A stretch of 64,000 nucleotides of DNA. Origin: Nymphaea colorata (Eukaryota; Streptophyta; Magnoliopsida; Nymphaeales; Nymphaeaceae). The stretch covers positions 13,499,868-13,563,867 of the forward strand of contig NC_045150.1 in assembly GCF_008831285.2 (NCBI RefSeq). The letters run 5' to 3'. The notes under the pieces are model-generated. The model had not been told where the DNA came from. It did not search any database and was given only the letters and a program-made list of their open reading frames with translations. Both the position numbers and the translations under genes were made by a program. Position 1 is the stretch's first letter. Each line of letters opens with the position of its first letter. Below, one piece after another: positions 1-11,866 of the stretch.

Positions 1-2198
1 AATTCAAAGACATGAAAACGAGTGCAGATTGACACACAAAGGACCAGAGTTGAAGAATTGAGAAGAGAAGTCCGACAACTTATAACACCCACAACTGAGC
101 AAGTGGCTCAGTTGGAGCTCTTCAATTCACTGGAACGTTTAGGTGTAGCCTATCACTTTGAGAGTGAGGTCAGGCGATCAGAAGGTGCCATATGCACGAG
201 CACTAGAGGATTTGAAGACCTCTACTCTTCTTCACTTCGCTTCAGAATTCTGAGGCAACATGGCTATAATGTTTCTGCAGGTATACATATATAGTATATA
301 AACATGCGTTAATTCCAAAATGTTGACTCAATAATTAGTTTTTAATGTAGATTGTCTATTACAATTGTGTTAATTGACACTAACCACAAAAGTTTCTTTT
401 TACATTTCGTAGAGTTGTTTAGTAGATTTAGGGAACAGTCTGGCCGGTTCTCTGAGAATCTTCGTGAGGATGTGAGAGGGTTGCAGAGCCTCTACGAAGC
501 ATCACAACTAGCCTGTGAAGGAGAAACTGTGTTGGAAGAAGCTACGGCCTTCTCTTCAGAGCATCTTAGAGCAAGGATAAGCCGCATGGAGCAGAGGATA
601 TCTCGACAGGTACAGCATGCTCTGCAGGTTCCTCTCCACAGAAGGGTTCGCAGGGTCAAGGCCCGAGAGGATATGAGACATTCGAGAGGACGGACCGCAG
701 AAGCCAAGTGCTGCATGAGTTCGCTAGGCTGGACTTCAACATGGTGCAGACAATCCACCAAAGAGAGATCAGGGAGTTATCCGGGTACAATTCATTCTTG
801 CACTTTCGCCTAAATCACTTGGTTAATAGTTGATAATAATGCAGCAACTAATGTCATTCTATGTATATATGTATATCAGTAATGAATATAATGTATGTTA
901 CATTGTTGCTGGTCTGCATCATTGGGTCCACTAATAATCAACCATGAGTCCTTTGTTTTGGGTGTTTGCAGGTGGTGGAGGGACTTGGGCTTGGGCGAGC
1001 ACATTAGCTTCACCAGAGATGGGCTGGTGGAGAGCTACTTCATGGCGGTGGGGCAGATGTATGAGCCACAGTTCTCACAGTACAGGATGCAACTCGCCAG
1101 GGTCTCCTGCTTGATGGCCACCGTTGAGGACATCTTCAGCGAGCATCAGTCTGTTGATGAGCTCGAACGCTTTGTGCAAGTTGTTGAGAGGTAAAGGGTG
1201 ATTATGGTCGGTAAATTAGAGGTAGCAACTCTGTCTGTAGTTTCTGCTTCACATCGTTAGGAGCCAATGTGGGCGTATATTGTATATATGCAGGTGGGAT
1301 CTTCAAGCGGCAGAGCAGCTGCCAGAGTCACTGAGGGTCTTCTATGCGGCTGTCTACAACACGACCAACCAGATCAGCTACACTGTTCTTAGGAGGCATG
1401 GCCATGAAATCACTTCACACATGAGGAGAGCGGTACGACACTTTCTCTACCAAATCTTTCTTCTACTCTTCACATCATCACATTAATATATTAGCTTCAC
1501 TTTCTAATTGACTTGCTCTCTTCTACTCTTGAGCAGTGGGTGGGTGTGTGCAGAGCTTACTTGGTTGAAGCATGGTGGCTCCGTGCCCATCAGACACCAA
1601 GGCTAGAGGAATATTTGAGCAACATCCGGGCAGCCATTACCGGCCCTATTCTCCTTCCTGCCTACTTCTTCCTCTCCCAAAACATTGAGGAACAAACAAT
1701 CCAGCAGCTGCAGTCCGAGTTCAACATCATCAACTTGTCATCGATGGTAGTTCGTCTCTCGGCTGACCTCCAGAGATCCAGGAATAGTTTAGTGTATTTT
1801 ATGCTGGTTAACTAGTATTAGCTTCTGAGTTGACAATGTTCTTGTTCTGTTTTTCTGTTTTGATTGGCTGATGATCTTCTCTTTATATGTTGAACACTTG
1901 ATTGAAGGTTGGATTCGGGAGAGGCAACCTGCCTTAATCGGTCCAGATTTATATAAACGAGGCAAGGGTAGCGGAGGAGCAAGCACGGCAGCACATAAGG
2001 AACTTGCTAAGGGATGCATGGAGGAGGCTGAACAGAGAGCTGCTCTCTGCTCAGCAGCAGCAGCAACAGAAACAGACTGCCTTCCCATCCATGGACTCCC
2101 TGTGCATGTATGACTATGAAGATGGCGTCGGTGTCCTGGAGCATGAGTCCAAGGACCGTATCTACTCTCTCATTGCCCAGCCCATCCAGACTGCCTAA
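1..2198 (+). pseudogene. Terpene synthase 1 (TPS-b-like), decayed, 5' end outside window
   Basis: Class I terpene synthases ionise prenyl diphosphates using Mg held by DDxxD and NSE/DTE motifs; TPS-b members are mostly plastid monoterpene synthases. Exons 2-7 can be traced at about 28-280, 413-784, 972-1190, 1294-1432, 1537-1786 and 1911-2198. Exons of 219 and 139 bp match the usual lengths for this family, and the AG/GT borders are clear except a weak exon-6 donor. Recognisable segments are LERLGVAYHFESEV, ILRQHGYNVSA, LYEASQL and RDAWRRLNREL. The DDxxD site reads EDIFS (1126-1140) and the NSE/DTE region reads ADLQRSRNS, so both metal sites are lost. A frameshift near 665-680 breaks exon 3, and the C-terminus has lost a segment that TPS2 keeps. 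Exon 1 lies left of the window. Family assignment is firm; lack of terpene synthase activity is inferred. Confidence 0.9.
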
Positions 2199-2326
2199 GC
2201 AACTCACCAGTGTCGCTGTTTCCCAATCTATCAACCATGTTGGTGCCCATTAACCGAATAAAAATTATGATGCTATGTATCATCATGTAATGAAATGGGT
2301 ACATTAATAAGTTAAATTCAGTACTC

Positions 2327-2352
2327 TCTCTCTCATTATCTCTCTCTCTCTG
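2327..2352. repeat. (TC)n microsatellite downstream of TPS1
   Basis: A short imperfect CT/TC run lies just after the TPS1 coding end. The equivalent position after TPS2 (19012-19050) has a longer TC run followed by CA repeats, so the microsatellite was probably part of the duplicated unit and changed length in each copy. Confidence 0.8.
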
Positions 2353-2375
2353 TCACATGTATGCACACATGTATC

Positions 2376-4620
2376 CAGCAAGGTTATCTGAAGATCTCGT
2401 GAGAACATGATAAGGAGCTGAGGGAGAAGACTGCATTTTAGAAGTGCCGCAGCTGCTGTCGCAGGAGGTAGCCAGCACGAAGCTCGCCAGACAGGGCATT
2501 CCAGGCGTGACTTTCTCTGGAGCACGTTCTTGACTGGAGGTGATTCAGAGGTCGATTAAGGTGGCATTGGATTTGGGAAAGTGTCTAGTATTTTTTGTCA
2601 AATTTTCAGATTTTTTGGACAATCCTGTGAAGAGATATGAAATTTACAAGTGCCACAGGTTTCTAAAGGACCCTGCGACCTCCTGCGACCCAGACTAACT
2701 TGAGCTTGGAATCCACTGTGCCAATATCATGGCCGATGCTGCCAGCTCAAATCAAAGAGATGAAACATTCAAGTGAGACAAGCCACCGAGCATAATACCC
2801 AGAAAATTACCTCCACCCCACTCAATGGTGCAAACTATTTGAGTTGGGAGAAGGCTGCTCGCTTGGTTCTTAGTGGAAGACCAAAGGCATGATATATTAA
2901 CAGGAAAATCAAAGCTCCATCCACTACTGATCCCAACTATGATGAATGGGAATCAGAGAATTACATGGTTATGGCGTGGCTGCTCAACTCTATGGAACCA
3001 TCCATAGCAAATCTGTTTACATATCAAAATACGGCGCACGGAATATAGGAGGCTCTAAAAGAAGTTCACAGTGAGCAAAATAATCTTGCTCAAGTATACC
3101 AGATAAAATGCGAGATTGCCAGTCTCACCCTCCATGACCAAGATGTGCAGCGGTACATTGGGAGACTCAGGAGTCTACATGTTGAGCTCCTCCAATATCG
3201 ACCGGCGACCTCTGATCCAGTCATTTACAAACAGCGTTTTGAAGAAGATCAAATCTCCAATGTCCTCATTGGATTTAGTGAGGACTATGAAGCCATAAGG
3301 ACTCAAATCCTGAATACTATGCCACTATCAAAATTCAATGCAGTTTGTCAAATGATTCAGAGAGAGGTGTAAAGGCAAAGAGTCATGAGCGTCCCTCCTA
3401 AAATGGACTCCATAGAAGACAGCCAAGAAAGAATGGCGTGCCTTTCACAATCGGGCACTAATCAAGGCATACAAAGGTACCACAAACACACAGAAAAATC
3501 ACAGCAAACTTAAGTGTACTCACTGCAGGAAATTGGGCCACACACGCGATCGCTGCTGGGAACTTGTGGGGCGACCTGGGAAGGAAAAGGGATCTTCTTC
3601 AATCCCAGACAAAGACGTCAAACTTGCAAACTTTGTCACCAAAGATGACCTGGAAAAATTCTTCCAGAAATTCTCTAAAGCAAATCTAGTATCTTCCCAA
3701 CCAGTGGGCGACGTCTCAGAAGGTAAGTTCTGTGCCTTATTGACTGCCACTAAAAATAAATCCTGGATAGTTGATTCTGGTGCTATTGATCACATGTCTA
3801 ATGATCCCACAAGACTTGCCGATCTAAATAAGGATCTTCATCGTTCTGTTTTTTCTGTTGATGGGTCATCTATGGTTGTTTCTGGTTCTTCGAGAAAAAT
3901 ATTAGTTCCACTTTACTTGTTCCTAAGCTTGCTGTCAACCTTATGTCTGTTAGCAAAATCACTCAAGATTATGATTGTCTGGTTGTTTTCTCCAAGAAGG
4001 ATGTAACGTTTCAGGACCCAAGCACGAAGAAGGTGATTGGGAAGGGCCGACGCCATGGTGACCTCTACACTTTGGACACTGACAGGTTGAGTTTTTTCAC
4101 CAAATCAAAATCGACTCAAAGAACGGACAATCAAATTTGACATGCTCGATCAAGACACATACATGATCGGAACCTCAGTCCTGTCATCCCTTCCCTCACC
4201 ATTGATGATAATAAAGCATGTAATGCATGCGAATTCACCAAATTCACACACCTCACCTTCCAGCCGATTCATGAAAGGTCTGAAAAAGCTTTTGATCTCA
4301 TTCACTCGGATGTTTGGGGACCTGCTCTAGAGGACTCTCACACTGGTTTTAAGTTCTATGTCTCTTTCATTGATGATATGACTCGTGTAATTTTGATTTA
4401 TTTTCTCAAAAATAACAGTGAAGTGCCAAAAAATTTTGAAGAATTCTATGCCCTCATTCTCCCTCAATATGGTGCTAAGATTAAAATGCTTCGCTTTGAC
4501 AATTGTGGTGAATATGTGAATGATGCATTGAAAAACTTTATGAGGAAGCATGGAATACAGCCCCAATATACCTGTGCTAGGACGCCTCATCACAAACGAG
4601 CTTGTACGGTAGGTAAATGG
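2376..4620 (+). mobile_element. Copia retrotransposon fragment 1 (gag, protease, integrase start), interrupted by a LINE
   Basis: This is an internal piece of a Ty1/Copia element with no LTR or primer-binding site that I could find. The gag start is at 2729 (MADAASSNQRDET). The UBN2-type gag region follows, with in-frame stops. A CCHC zinc knuckle sits at 3515-3556 (C-x2-C-x4-H-x4-C all present). The protease DSG triad is at 3773-3781 within WIVDSGAIDHMS. GAG-pre-integrase and the first part of the integrase core follow, including the HSDVWG and FDNCGEYVN segments. Homology to copy 2 fades at about 4590-4620, just before the integrase GIAERKNR segment that copy 2 keeps, and LINE sequence begins. 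Several frameshifts and stops make it non-functional. Confidence 0.88.
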
Positions 4621-4629
4621 AACACATAT

Positions 4630-6610
4630 GATATTGATTTTTAATTTCATGTCATTATGGATATAAAAGTCTTGACCTAAATCGCTATACAATTTGATCT
4701 ATAAACTAGTTGCTAAGTTGACGGCTGAGAGAATGAAGATTGTTTTAGCACAATTATTTGCTCAGGACAAGGGCATCTGGTCTCTCTAGTAGATTTATTC
4801 ACCAACCATGCACCTTGCACTCGAAGTGGTCAACAGCTTGGATAAGGGCCTATAGAACAATTTTTTCTTCTCAAATTAGATATTCCAAAAGCTTATGGCA
4901 AAGTGAGATGGTCTTTCCTGCACTTTGGTCTTTCTTTTTTGGGATCCTGTGAAGATTGGGTGAGGAAAATTATTACTTATGCTTGTACTGCTTCCATAGT
5001 TGTCACCTTTAAGAAGGGAGGGAACCACTTTTTGTTGCCATGGAGGCCGATGACAAGTGCACCCTCTCTCTCCACTTTTGTTTACTATCATTGTGTTGTG
5101 GAAGTTTTATCTGAAAACCTCCAATGGCAAGTTTTACAGGGCATGAAGCCCCTAAAATGACTTTCTCAATTTAATTCTTACCTGGGGCGCTTCTTCTCTG
5201 CAAATGATGTCCTTTTATTTTTCTGGGCTGTTGTGAAAATCCACTTCTTGTCTAAACCAAGTTTTACCTGATTTCACTTCCAAAGGGGGTTTGACTATAA
5301 ATTCATTTCATTTTTTTATTCATTTTAATGTTCTTGACAACACAATGGTCATTGCAAACCAATTTCATTGACAGTTGTCTAAACTTCCCCTAAGTTATTT
5401 GGGTTCCATTATTTGTTGGTACTCTCACCACTGAATTATGTGAGAAGATTTGTAGATGGGTGGACCATCCACTTAGTTATATGAGAAGCATGTTCTGCAG
5501 CAAGTGGTGGGTTATTGGCTGAGAGCATTTAGATTTCCACTTATTGTACTGAACTTTGTAGAGAAGAACTTGTCATTTTATTTGGGGGGGTTCTCATCAT
5601 ACTAGGAAGCGTCACTTACTTAGTTGGAAGTCTGCTTGCTTTGATACAAGAAGGTGGTCTTGGCCTTCTTGACGTCACCAACTCCTTATGTGCTATATTG
5701 ATCAGACACCAATACTTGAATGGGAGCCTGTGAACACTGTAAAGCAATGCTTAATTCTCTTGGATATGGAAAAGCTGCCTTTTGGGGATGAGAAGAAGTT
5801 TGTTACTTAATTTAGCGGTGTTTGGGTTACAGTAAAGGTGAAAATTTGGTGTGAGCACTGGGTTGCTCATAATTTCATTAACTTGAGATGAAATGGACAT
5901 GAAATAAAAAACAGAAGACCCTAGATACAAGGGCGAAGCCAGCAACTTTTTTTAGGAACGGTAGAATAGTATTTGCAAAAAATATACAAGTACTGAACAA
6001 TATTTTTCAAAATTTTTACATAGCCCAAATTAAAATTTTTTAAAAATATAAGTATCATATTTTTTCCAAAATATGAGGAGGGGGGGGGGGGGTCATGGCT
6101 AGAAGTGTATAACTCTATTCAAGAAGTCATCTCATGGTGGTTCAAATGTTTTTTCAAATAAATTGGTTACAATATGCTGTGTTTATGCTTACATGTACTC
6201 TTTTGGAACATAAGGAAAGAAAGAAATTCTATTATGCATCATGCCAATTTGATTCTGAGTGGTCTCGAATGGAGAGTCTGCAATGATTTAAAGGATATGA
6301 TAGCTGGTATAAAGTGCAAACATCAAGAGGTGATCTTTCCTCCTTACTACATGGTTTTCCATTCGATCTGTATGTGGTGAAATGGTGTGCAGAAAATGGC
6401 TTTTTGTAGCTGATGTATTTGCTGTCAACAATCGATTGCAATGAGGCTGTAATCCTTTTGTACAGTGAGGTTCGTTTTATGCCTACCTTGTTTTTGGTTA
6501 GTTGTAGTTTCTATCTTTGTATTTGAGGTTTATGTCTCTCTTCTTTTTTGGTTTGTTCTAGCTCAGGTATCTTGTATTTTGTTATCTGTTATATTGTTAA
6601 TAAAAATGTT
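4630..6610 (+). mobile_element. LINE (L1-like) ORF2 remnant inserted at the end of Copia copy 1
   Basis: Degenerate plant L1-type reverse transcriptase can be followed across frames: YKLVAKL-like text at about 4700 (TAERMKIVLAQLFAQDKGIW), then the RT core at 4865-5150 (LKLDIPKAYGKVRWSFL, then SLSTFVYYHCVVEVLSENLQ), then FIWGGSHHTRKRHLLSWKS near 5578-5635, and a C-terminal ERNSIMHHANL segment at about 6210. The catalytic RT block is not conserved and stops are frequent. The 3' end is inferred from a T-rich stretch and an AATAAAA-like motif near 6600. No target-site duplication could be fixed. The insertion is absent from Copia copy 2. Confidence 0.75.
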
Positions 6611-8341
6611 TGGGACGCCTAAACTCGTAGCAAGGACGTTGCATTGCCAAGTAGGGCTGAACATGTGTCAAGCCCAAGCTTGTCCCTCTTGAGCTCGACT
6701 TGATTATACAACATCAAGCTCCAGCTCGACTCCCTTAACTTGCTTAACTCATTTATGGCCTAACTTTTTTTTTTGAACATGTTCACGTCAACCCCCCCCC
6801 CCCCCCCCTTTTCTCCCTCTCTCTTCACAAGGACAAATTGTCAACGCAACAAATTGAAGAGAACATGTGGTGCCATTTGTATCTTTCTAAAAGCAATTCC
6901 ATTCTCTCCCCAACCTAGCGTGGCGTATGGCCGGCGAAATAATGATACCCCATCGGATCAGGTTCGAACCGAATGTACGGCATTACCCTATTCTATATAT
7001 CATAAGTTCACATATTTAGATTTGATTTAAGATTTGAATATTAATGAAAGAAATGTTTGTGTGAATTAAATTTTTAAATTTATAGTCCAGATCCGATCTG
7101 ATATCTAATTTTCATTTTAACATGATCCAAGTCTGAATCCATCCTTTAATTATGCAATCAAATTCGGACCATATTTTGACATGTGAAGGACTGGCCATCT
7201 TTCAAATTGTTTGTATATCAAATATACAAGGATATTTGTTTGAAATTGAACCTAAACACTTTTATTTTCCTTTCTAATTTAATCGGATATTAGATACATC
7301 GACATCCTTAGCTATGCCCTTAAATAAAGATACTTTGTCCTCAGAAAAGAAATAATCGACAAGAGATTCATTGTCATTAAATACTCTTAGGGGTTGTTTA
7401 ACAACATGCATGAACATTATTATGTGAGTGTTCGATGAAGGATAACACAAAAATTTTAGTACTGTTTCATGAGGCCCTAATCTTTACAGTGGATTTATTA
7501 GACACTCATATAATATCCCTGCAAACAAATGATACCTTGACAATGCACACTAAATTATTGTAAGTTCCAGAAATATTAAGGAAAATTAACTCTTTTGGAG
7601 GCTTGGATTTTTATCAGCTCGTGATTAATATAGTTGGATGAAATGTCGGTTAGGGTTGTATCGTTACGTTCTCTGATGATTTTCTAAAAAAACATTCGTG
7701 GGTAGTAAACATTTATGGTTGTGGAAACCATCTTGTGAGGGTTCAGTTTATATTTTTTTAAATACTGCTATTGCAAAAAACATACTTACATGGAATCAAA
7801 TCAATCAAGCTGGTCAATTCAGTAAAATTGGCTATTTTAACAATTCAATTGATTCAACTGTGAATCGGCAAAACACTATATAAAATTTACCTTTTTTAAA
7901 AATGATAATACCAAAAACATATATGAACAATTAAACGTGAGTTCGCGACCCTTAAGCTGAAAGGTATGAGGAGCCCTTGGGTCTTTTCTAGGTAGTGTGG
8001 TTGTTAACCTCCTGCTTGGCCAAAAATTTGGCTTAACAGCGATTGGGGTTGGATAGGTTAACTTCTGTTTGATTCCAATAATTTTGCTTTAAAGGCATTG
8101 ATCCAAAGATATACATGAAAAAAACTATGAACTTCCAATAGAATCCTGCCAGGGAGAAGGCCTGGAATTGTACAAGAAGAATAGCAACAAAAATTTTCAC
8201 GCACTTTAGAGGGTGTTTTCTAATATGAACATTGTGTTCTTCGGAACCCAAACTTTCATGTTAGAATGAGATGTGAAAAACAGAAGAGAGTTCTTAAAAG
8301 AAAACTCCAAAAGAAGAAGTCAAACAATTCTTAATCATAAT
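6611..8341. other. AT-rich intergenic sequence with repeat fragments, no gene seen
   Basis: No coding signal is supported here. The stretch holds a fragment at about 6648-6760 with the word style of GAGCTCGA-type hAT MITEs (GGGCTGAACATGTGTCAAG), a poly-C run at 6793-6811, and a MITE-like sequence at 7388-7540 described separately. The rest is low-complexity AT-rich DNA. Confidence 0.6.
7388..7540 (-). repeat. MITE-like repeat, copy related to 20593-20760
   Basis: The reverse complement shares GAGTGTC, a following ATAAATCCACTG-like stretch and a CATGAAAC block with 20617-20690, in the same order. The two sit in opposite orientations and have no coding content. Terminal repeats and target duplications could not be fixed, so this is a dispersed-repeat call only. 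Confidence 0.4.
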
Positions 8342-9555
8342 TTAATTCGAATTTGGAACAGTTTTGTAACTTGGTCCGATGGATACCAGATTCCAATGGA
8401 TCTGAATCCCAGCGACATGCAAAAATAACCCACCACCCTTCTTTACTATTCTCTCTCCAAAAAATTTGATCTTATGTGTCACCAAATCTTCTTCTGTTTG
8501 GCCTTCTCTTAAAACCTCCTTCACAAACAAGTACCAACTTTTGGTGGAAACTATATTCTTGTAATTCATGCATATAAAAAGCACCCATCCCCTCCGACAC
8601 ATATTTATTTCTACTGGTAATCAAAATTTTGCTCCCGATTGCCCCTATCTCTTCCTCCCACCATTTTACTTCCCATACATCATCTAGGACCAACAAAATT
8701 TTTTCCTTTGAGAGCTCGTTCAGTAATTGTGTGCGTAAGTCAGTCAAGGAACAATCAGTGTTTTCTCCAGAACTCTTGCACACTTCCCTTAGTATCTGCC
8801 GCACCAAATCCTTATGGTTTGGCCTTTCCGAAACACAAACCCACCACCTACGTTCCACGAACTGTTGTTCAACTTCATTAAATACCATGTTTGCAAGAGT
8901 CATTTTATCGATCCCTCCCTTTCCAACAATGGAGATAATAGAAGCAGCACCCTTCTCAGTCTTACTACAAAAGTCATTCGACAAGAGCATTTCTACTAAC
9001 ACCTTTTTATCATTCTCCCTGCCTATGGGCAGTTGTATACCTATGTGACGGGTTGCCTCTTTGGGGTTGACATGTTCACATTAAACAGGGTCCTTACCAC
9101 CCCCTTTTGGTGTTGTTTTGAGCCTATCCACCATATCCCAATCTTTCTTTATTTTATCAAGTCTTTCATTGATTTTCTTGATTTTGCTACCAAGTTCGTA
9201 ACGAAAAGAAACATTTTCTTAATTGGAAGAGAGTGCTGCGGTCAAAGACCACTTCCGTGCCTGATCCCTCTTGCTGGCCTCAATTTTGCTTCGATATCCT
9301 TCGATGATGTCCTTGCCATCATAAAGAACATCCTTGAGCTCAAACTCTAGTTCTGTGTCGCACTCCTTGCTGAAAAAGGACTCGATCAGCATCTTCGATG
9401 GCCTTTTGGAAGATTTTCAGGATCCTTTGGAGCTTCTTCAGATCGTCTTTTGCATTCAAGATGTAGTCTTTCATCTCTTTCAACAAATTGGTTGCAGTAG
9501 AAATGGCTGTTTGCACAAGAGCATCTGTAACTGCCCCCATCTCCTGCAACCCCAC
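8342..9555 (-). pseudogene. CC-NBS-LRR (CNL) resistance gene fragment, no LRR, broken
   Basis: Plant NLRs are intracellular immune receptors with CC, NB-ARC and LRR parts. On the minus strand an Rx-type coiled-coil begins at 9555 (MGAVTDALVQTAISTATNLL). A linker in other frames with at least one stop follows at about 9340-9003 (YELGSKIKKINERLDKIKKD). The NB-ARC part runs from 9002, with a P-loop reading GKGGIDKMT (8898-8924), RNBS-A RRWWVCVSE, kinase-2 ILLVLDDVW (residues 102-110 of that frame) and RNBS-B GSKILITSRN. A frameshift near 8540 moves the RNBS-D-side text (LFVKEVLREGQTEEDLVTHK) into another frame, and the gene ends before GLPL/MHD. The P-loop differs from the usual GxGGxGKTT at the Gly and Thr before and after the Lys, so nucleotide binding would be doubtful even without the frameshifts. 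Confidence 0.88.
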
Positions 9556-10280
9556 TCCCAGTTTCTCGGTAGATTGAAGGGCAGAGGAAGCAAAGCAATT
9601 TTCAGAAGGATGCGAAGAAAATAGGCAAAAAACTTCACATAAAATTCAAATTGAGCAGGTGGGTCCATTTGATCACCACCAGCACCACATTATCCTCTTG
9701 CGAGTGGTAGAGTGCTGAAGTAATCAAGTTATGGAAGAAATTCCGCCCTCAATTCTGTCAGTTGTTACTCATTGGCTTCAGTCCTATCACGCTGTTTCGT
9801 CAATTCCTTACTCTGTATTCTTCTTCTCTTCCAGACTAGCTACGTTCATATTGCTGCTTCTTTTCTCTCTCCAATTAATTATATTTTCTTCATTCACATT
9901 AACTTTAATTCCCATCAATCGTGGTGTGATCTGATATAATACTATAATACATGAGAAAAATACTCATCGGCACATTTTTTATAGGTTGTGTTAAAGAATA
10001 AATTCAATTTCTTAATTTACTTGCTCCTAAATAAATCTGGTAGAAAAATCCCCAAAGCCCATCCTTCTACATCCCCTAGAGCTCCCCCTTTCGGACTTGC
10101 CAGATTTCTTGTTAATTTTTTATTTCATTGATTTCATAACGTAAAAATAATTTACATATATGATCTGCAATCCAAATTTATTTAGCATAAAGTTCATATT
10201 GGACTCGGTTGCAAAAATACATATTGAATCCAACAGCCATATCTTAACCTTTCTCATAATGTTAAGATTCACATAAAGTA

Positions 10281-10284
<4 letters not shown>

Positions 10285-10332
<48 letters not shown>
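10285..10332. repeat. (GA)n microsatellite
   Basis: A nearly perfect GA run of about 48 bp. Confidence 0.97.
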
Positions 10333-10334
<2 letters not shown>

Positions 10335-10758
10335 AGAAGATGATGGTAGAACCAAGTGGACAATTATATACATCTAAGTGCATTGTTCAAAACATTTTTT
10401 TTCTATAACAATATAACCTTTTAGATGTTATCTTAAGAGTATTTTAGTAGTTAATAGTTGAGATCGTAAGTCTGAAGCCTCTGTACCCCATCCCTAATGT
10501 CATTAATACACACCATACCACTTGGCTAAGGGATAAAGCCATACCTCTCAAATTTATATTAAAAGATATTTTAAATAAAATGTGAACCTCCTAATATGTA
10601 TATAGTTAATACTAAATTTATAAAAATCATGTTTCGGTTCAAGTTATTTTCATGAAAAAATTGTTTTTTTCTACAATGTTCAAAATTTTGATGTTAAAAG
10701 TTCCATTCATTTTTAGATTATTAAAAACATTATTGACATCCAAAATATGATTAACTTA

Positions 10759-10800
<42 letters not shown>

Positions 10801-10801
10801 T
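10759..10801. repeat. (TA)n-(GT)n compound microsatellite
   Basis: A TA run (10759-10776) passes directly into a GT run (10777-10801). Confidence 0.97.
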
Positions 10802-10911
10802 TGTTTCTTACCAAATTTAAAATCGTGTCTATAAGTTTAGATTGCATAGAAACTGGTTTGGTGGCCTCCAGCAGAACAGAAATTTATCATTTTCATGACG
10901 GTGGTTGGGAG

Positions 10912-10913
<2 letters not shown>

Positions 10914-10983
<70 letters not shown>
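10914..10983. repeat. (TA)n microsatellite
   Basis: About 70 bp of TA with one interruption near 10975. Confidence 0.97.
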
Positions 10984-11082
10984 GAACTAATAATAGATGA
11001 CAAAAGTGATACCCAGCCATCCACCTAGGGCCAACATTCTTGTTTTTTAAATAAAAAGAGAAACACTAGATGCATGCTGGAC

Positions 11083-11447
11083 TAGGCCTGGGCATCGGGC
11101 TATGCCAACCCGACCCGACAATTTTATGCGGTTAACTACCCTGGCTTGGACCCGGCCAGCCTGCTACCCAGCCCAACTATTAACGGGTCAGGACGGACCT
11201 GGTGCTGGGCCAGGATAAGAATGCATGAGGGCTGGCCCATTTTTGCTGCCTCCATGGCATCACTTCTGCCAGACTGCCACTTCCTCCTGCACCTTTCCTC
11301 CATAGCTTCATGCTCCGATTGGACCGGCCAAACCCAACATGCTCTTCAACCACCATCCTGCCTTCCCCATCTTATGAATGTCACCTGATTCAGCCCAACA
11401 GAGAACAATCTTTCACGTAGAATTCATTCCAATCGAGAACAACCATC

Positions 11448-11478
<31 letters not shown>

Positions 11479-11858
11479 GAGACCCATGATAGTGGAATCA
11501 ATGAGTCCTCAAGCCGAGCAGTAGTAGGATGACGACAAATGGTTTGTATTTGGAACAAGAGGCAATGAATTGGTGATGGCATGGTAGGCACGGCCGCACG
11601 TGCCAGGAGGTGCGATGATGGCGATGCAGCCTGGTGAAATGCCGACGGCGAAGGAAGAAAATGAAGACTAAAGTGAACTTTCAATTTTTTAAAGTTTGAA
11701 ACCTTTACAAAGGAAACAGACTTCAAAATGTATTTAAAAATTAAAAATAAAAAAATTGTTGGGCTTACCGGGCCCGCGTTGGGCTGCATGTACTGTCTGA
11801 TACCCGGTCCGCAAAGTTACCGGGCCGGGCCGGGCCTGATCATGCAGGCCCATGCCTA
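11083..11858. mobile_element. hAT-type MITE with 8-bp target-site duplication
   Basis: A 776-bp element begins TAGGCCTGGGC and ends with the inverse of TAGGCATGGGC (10 of 11 matching). It is flanked by TGCTGGAC (11075-11082) and TGCTCGAC (11859-11866), a 7-of-8 match. An 8-bp duplication with TAG-type ends is the hAT pattern. The ends are rich in GGGCCGGGCC and CCCGACCCGAC words that occur in many plant hAT MITEs. No transposase is encoded; a GA run sits inside at 11453-11478. Confidence 0.82.
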
Positions 11859-11866
11859 TGCTCGAC

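Larger units (their letters stand above)
9556..11074. other. Intergenic, simple-repeat rich, no gene seen
   Basis: No supported coding region. It contains three long microsatellites listed separately. Long open frames around 10750-11020 are only translations of TA repeats. Confidence 0.7.

Noticed and set aside
10747-11028. Open frames on both strands encoding Ile/Tyr repeats
   Set aside because: They are translations of TA microsatellites and have no other content.
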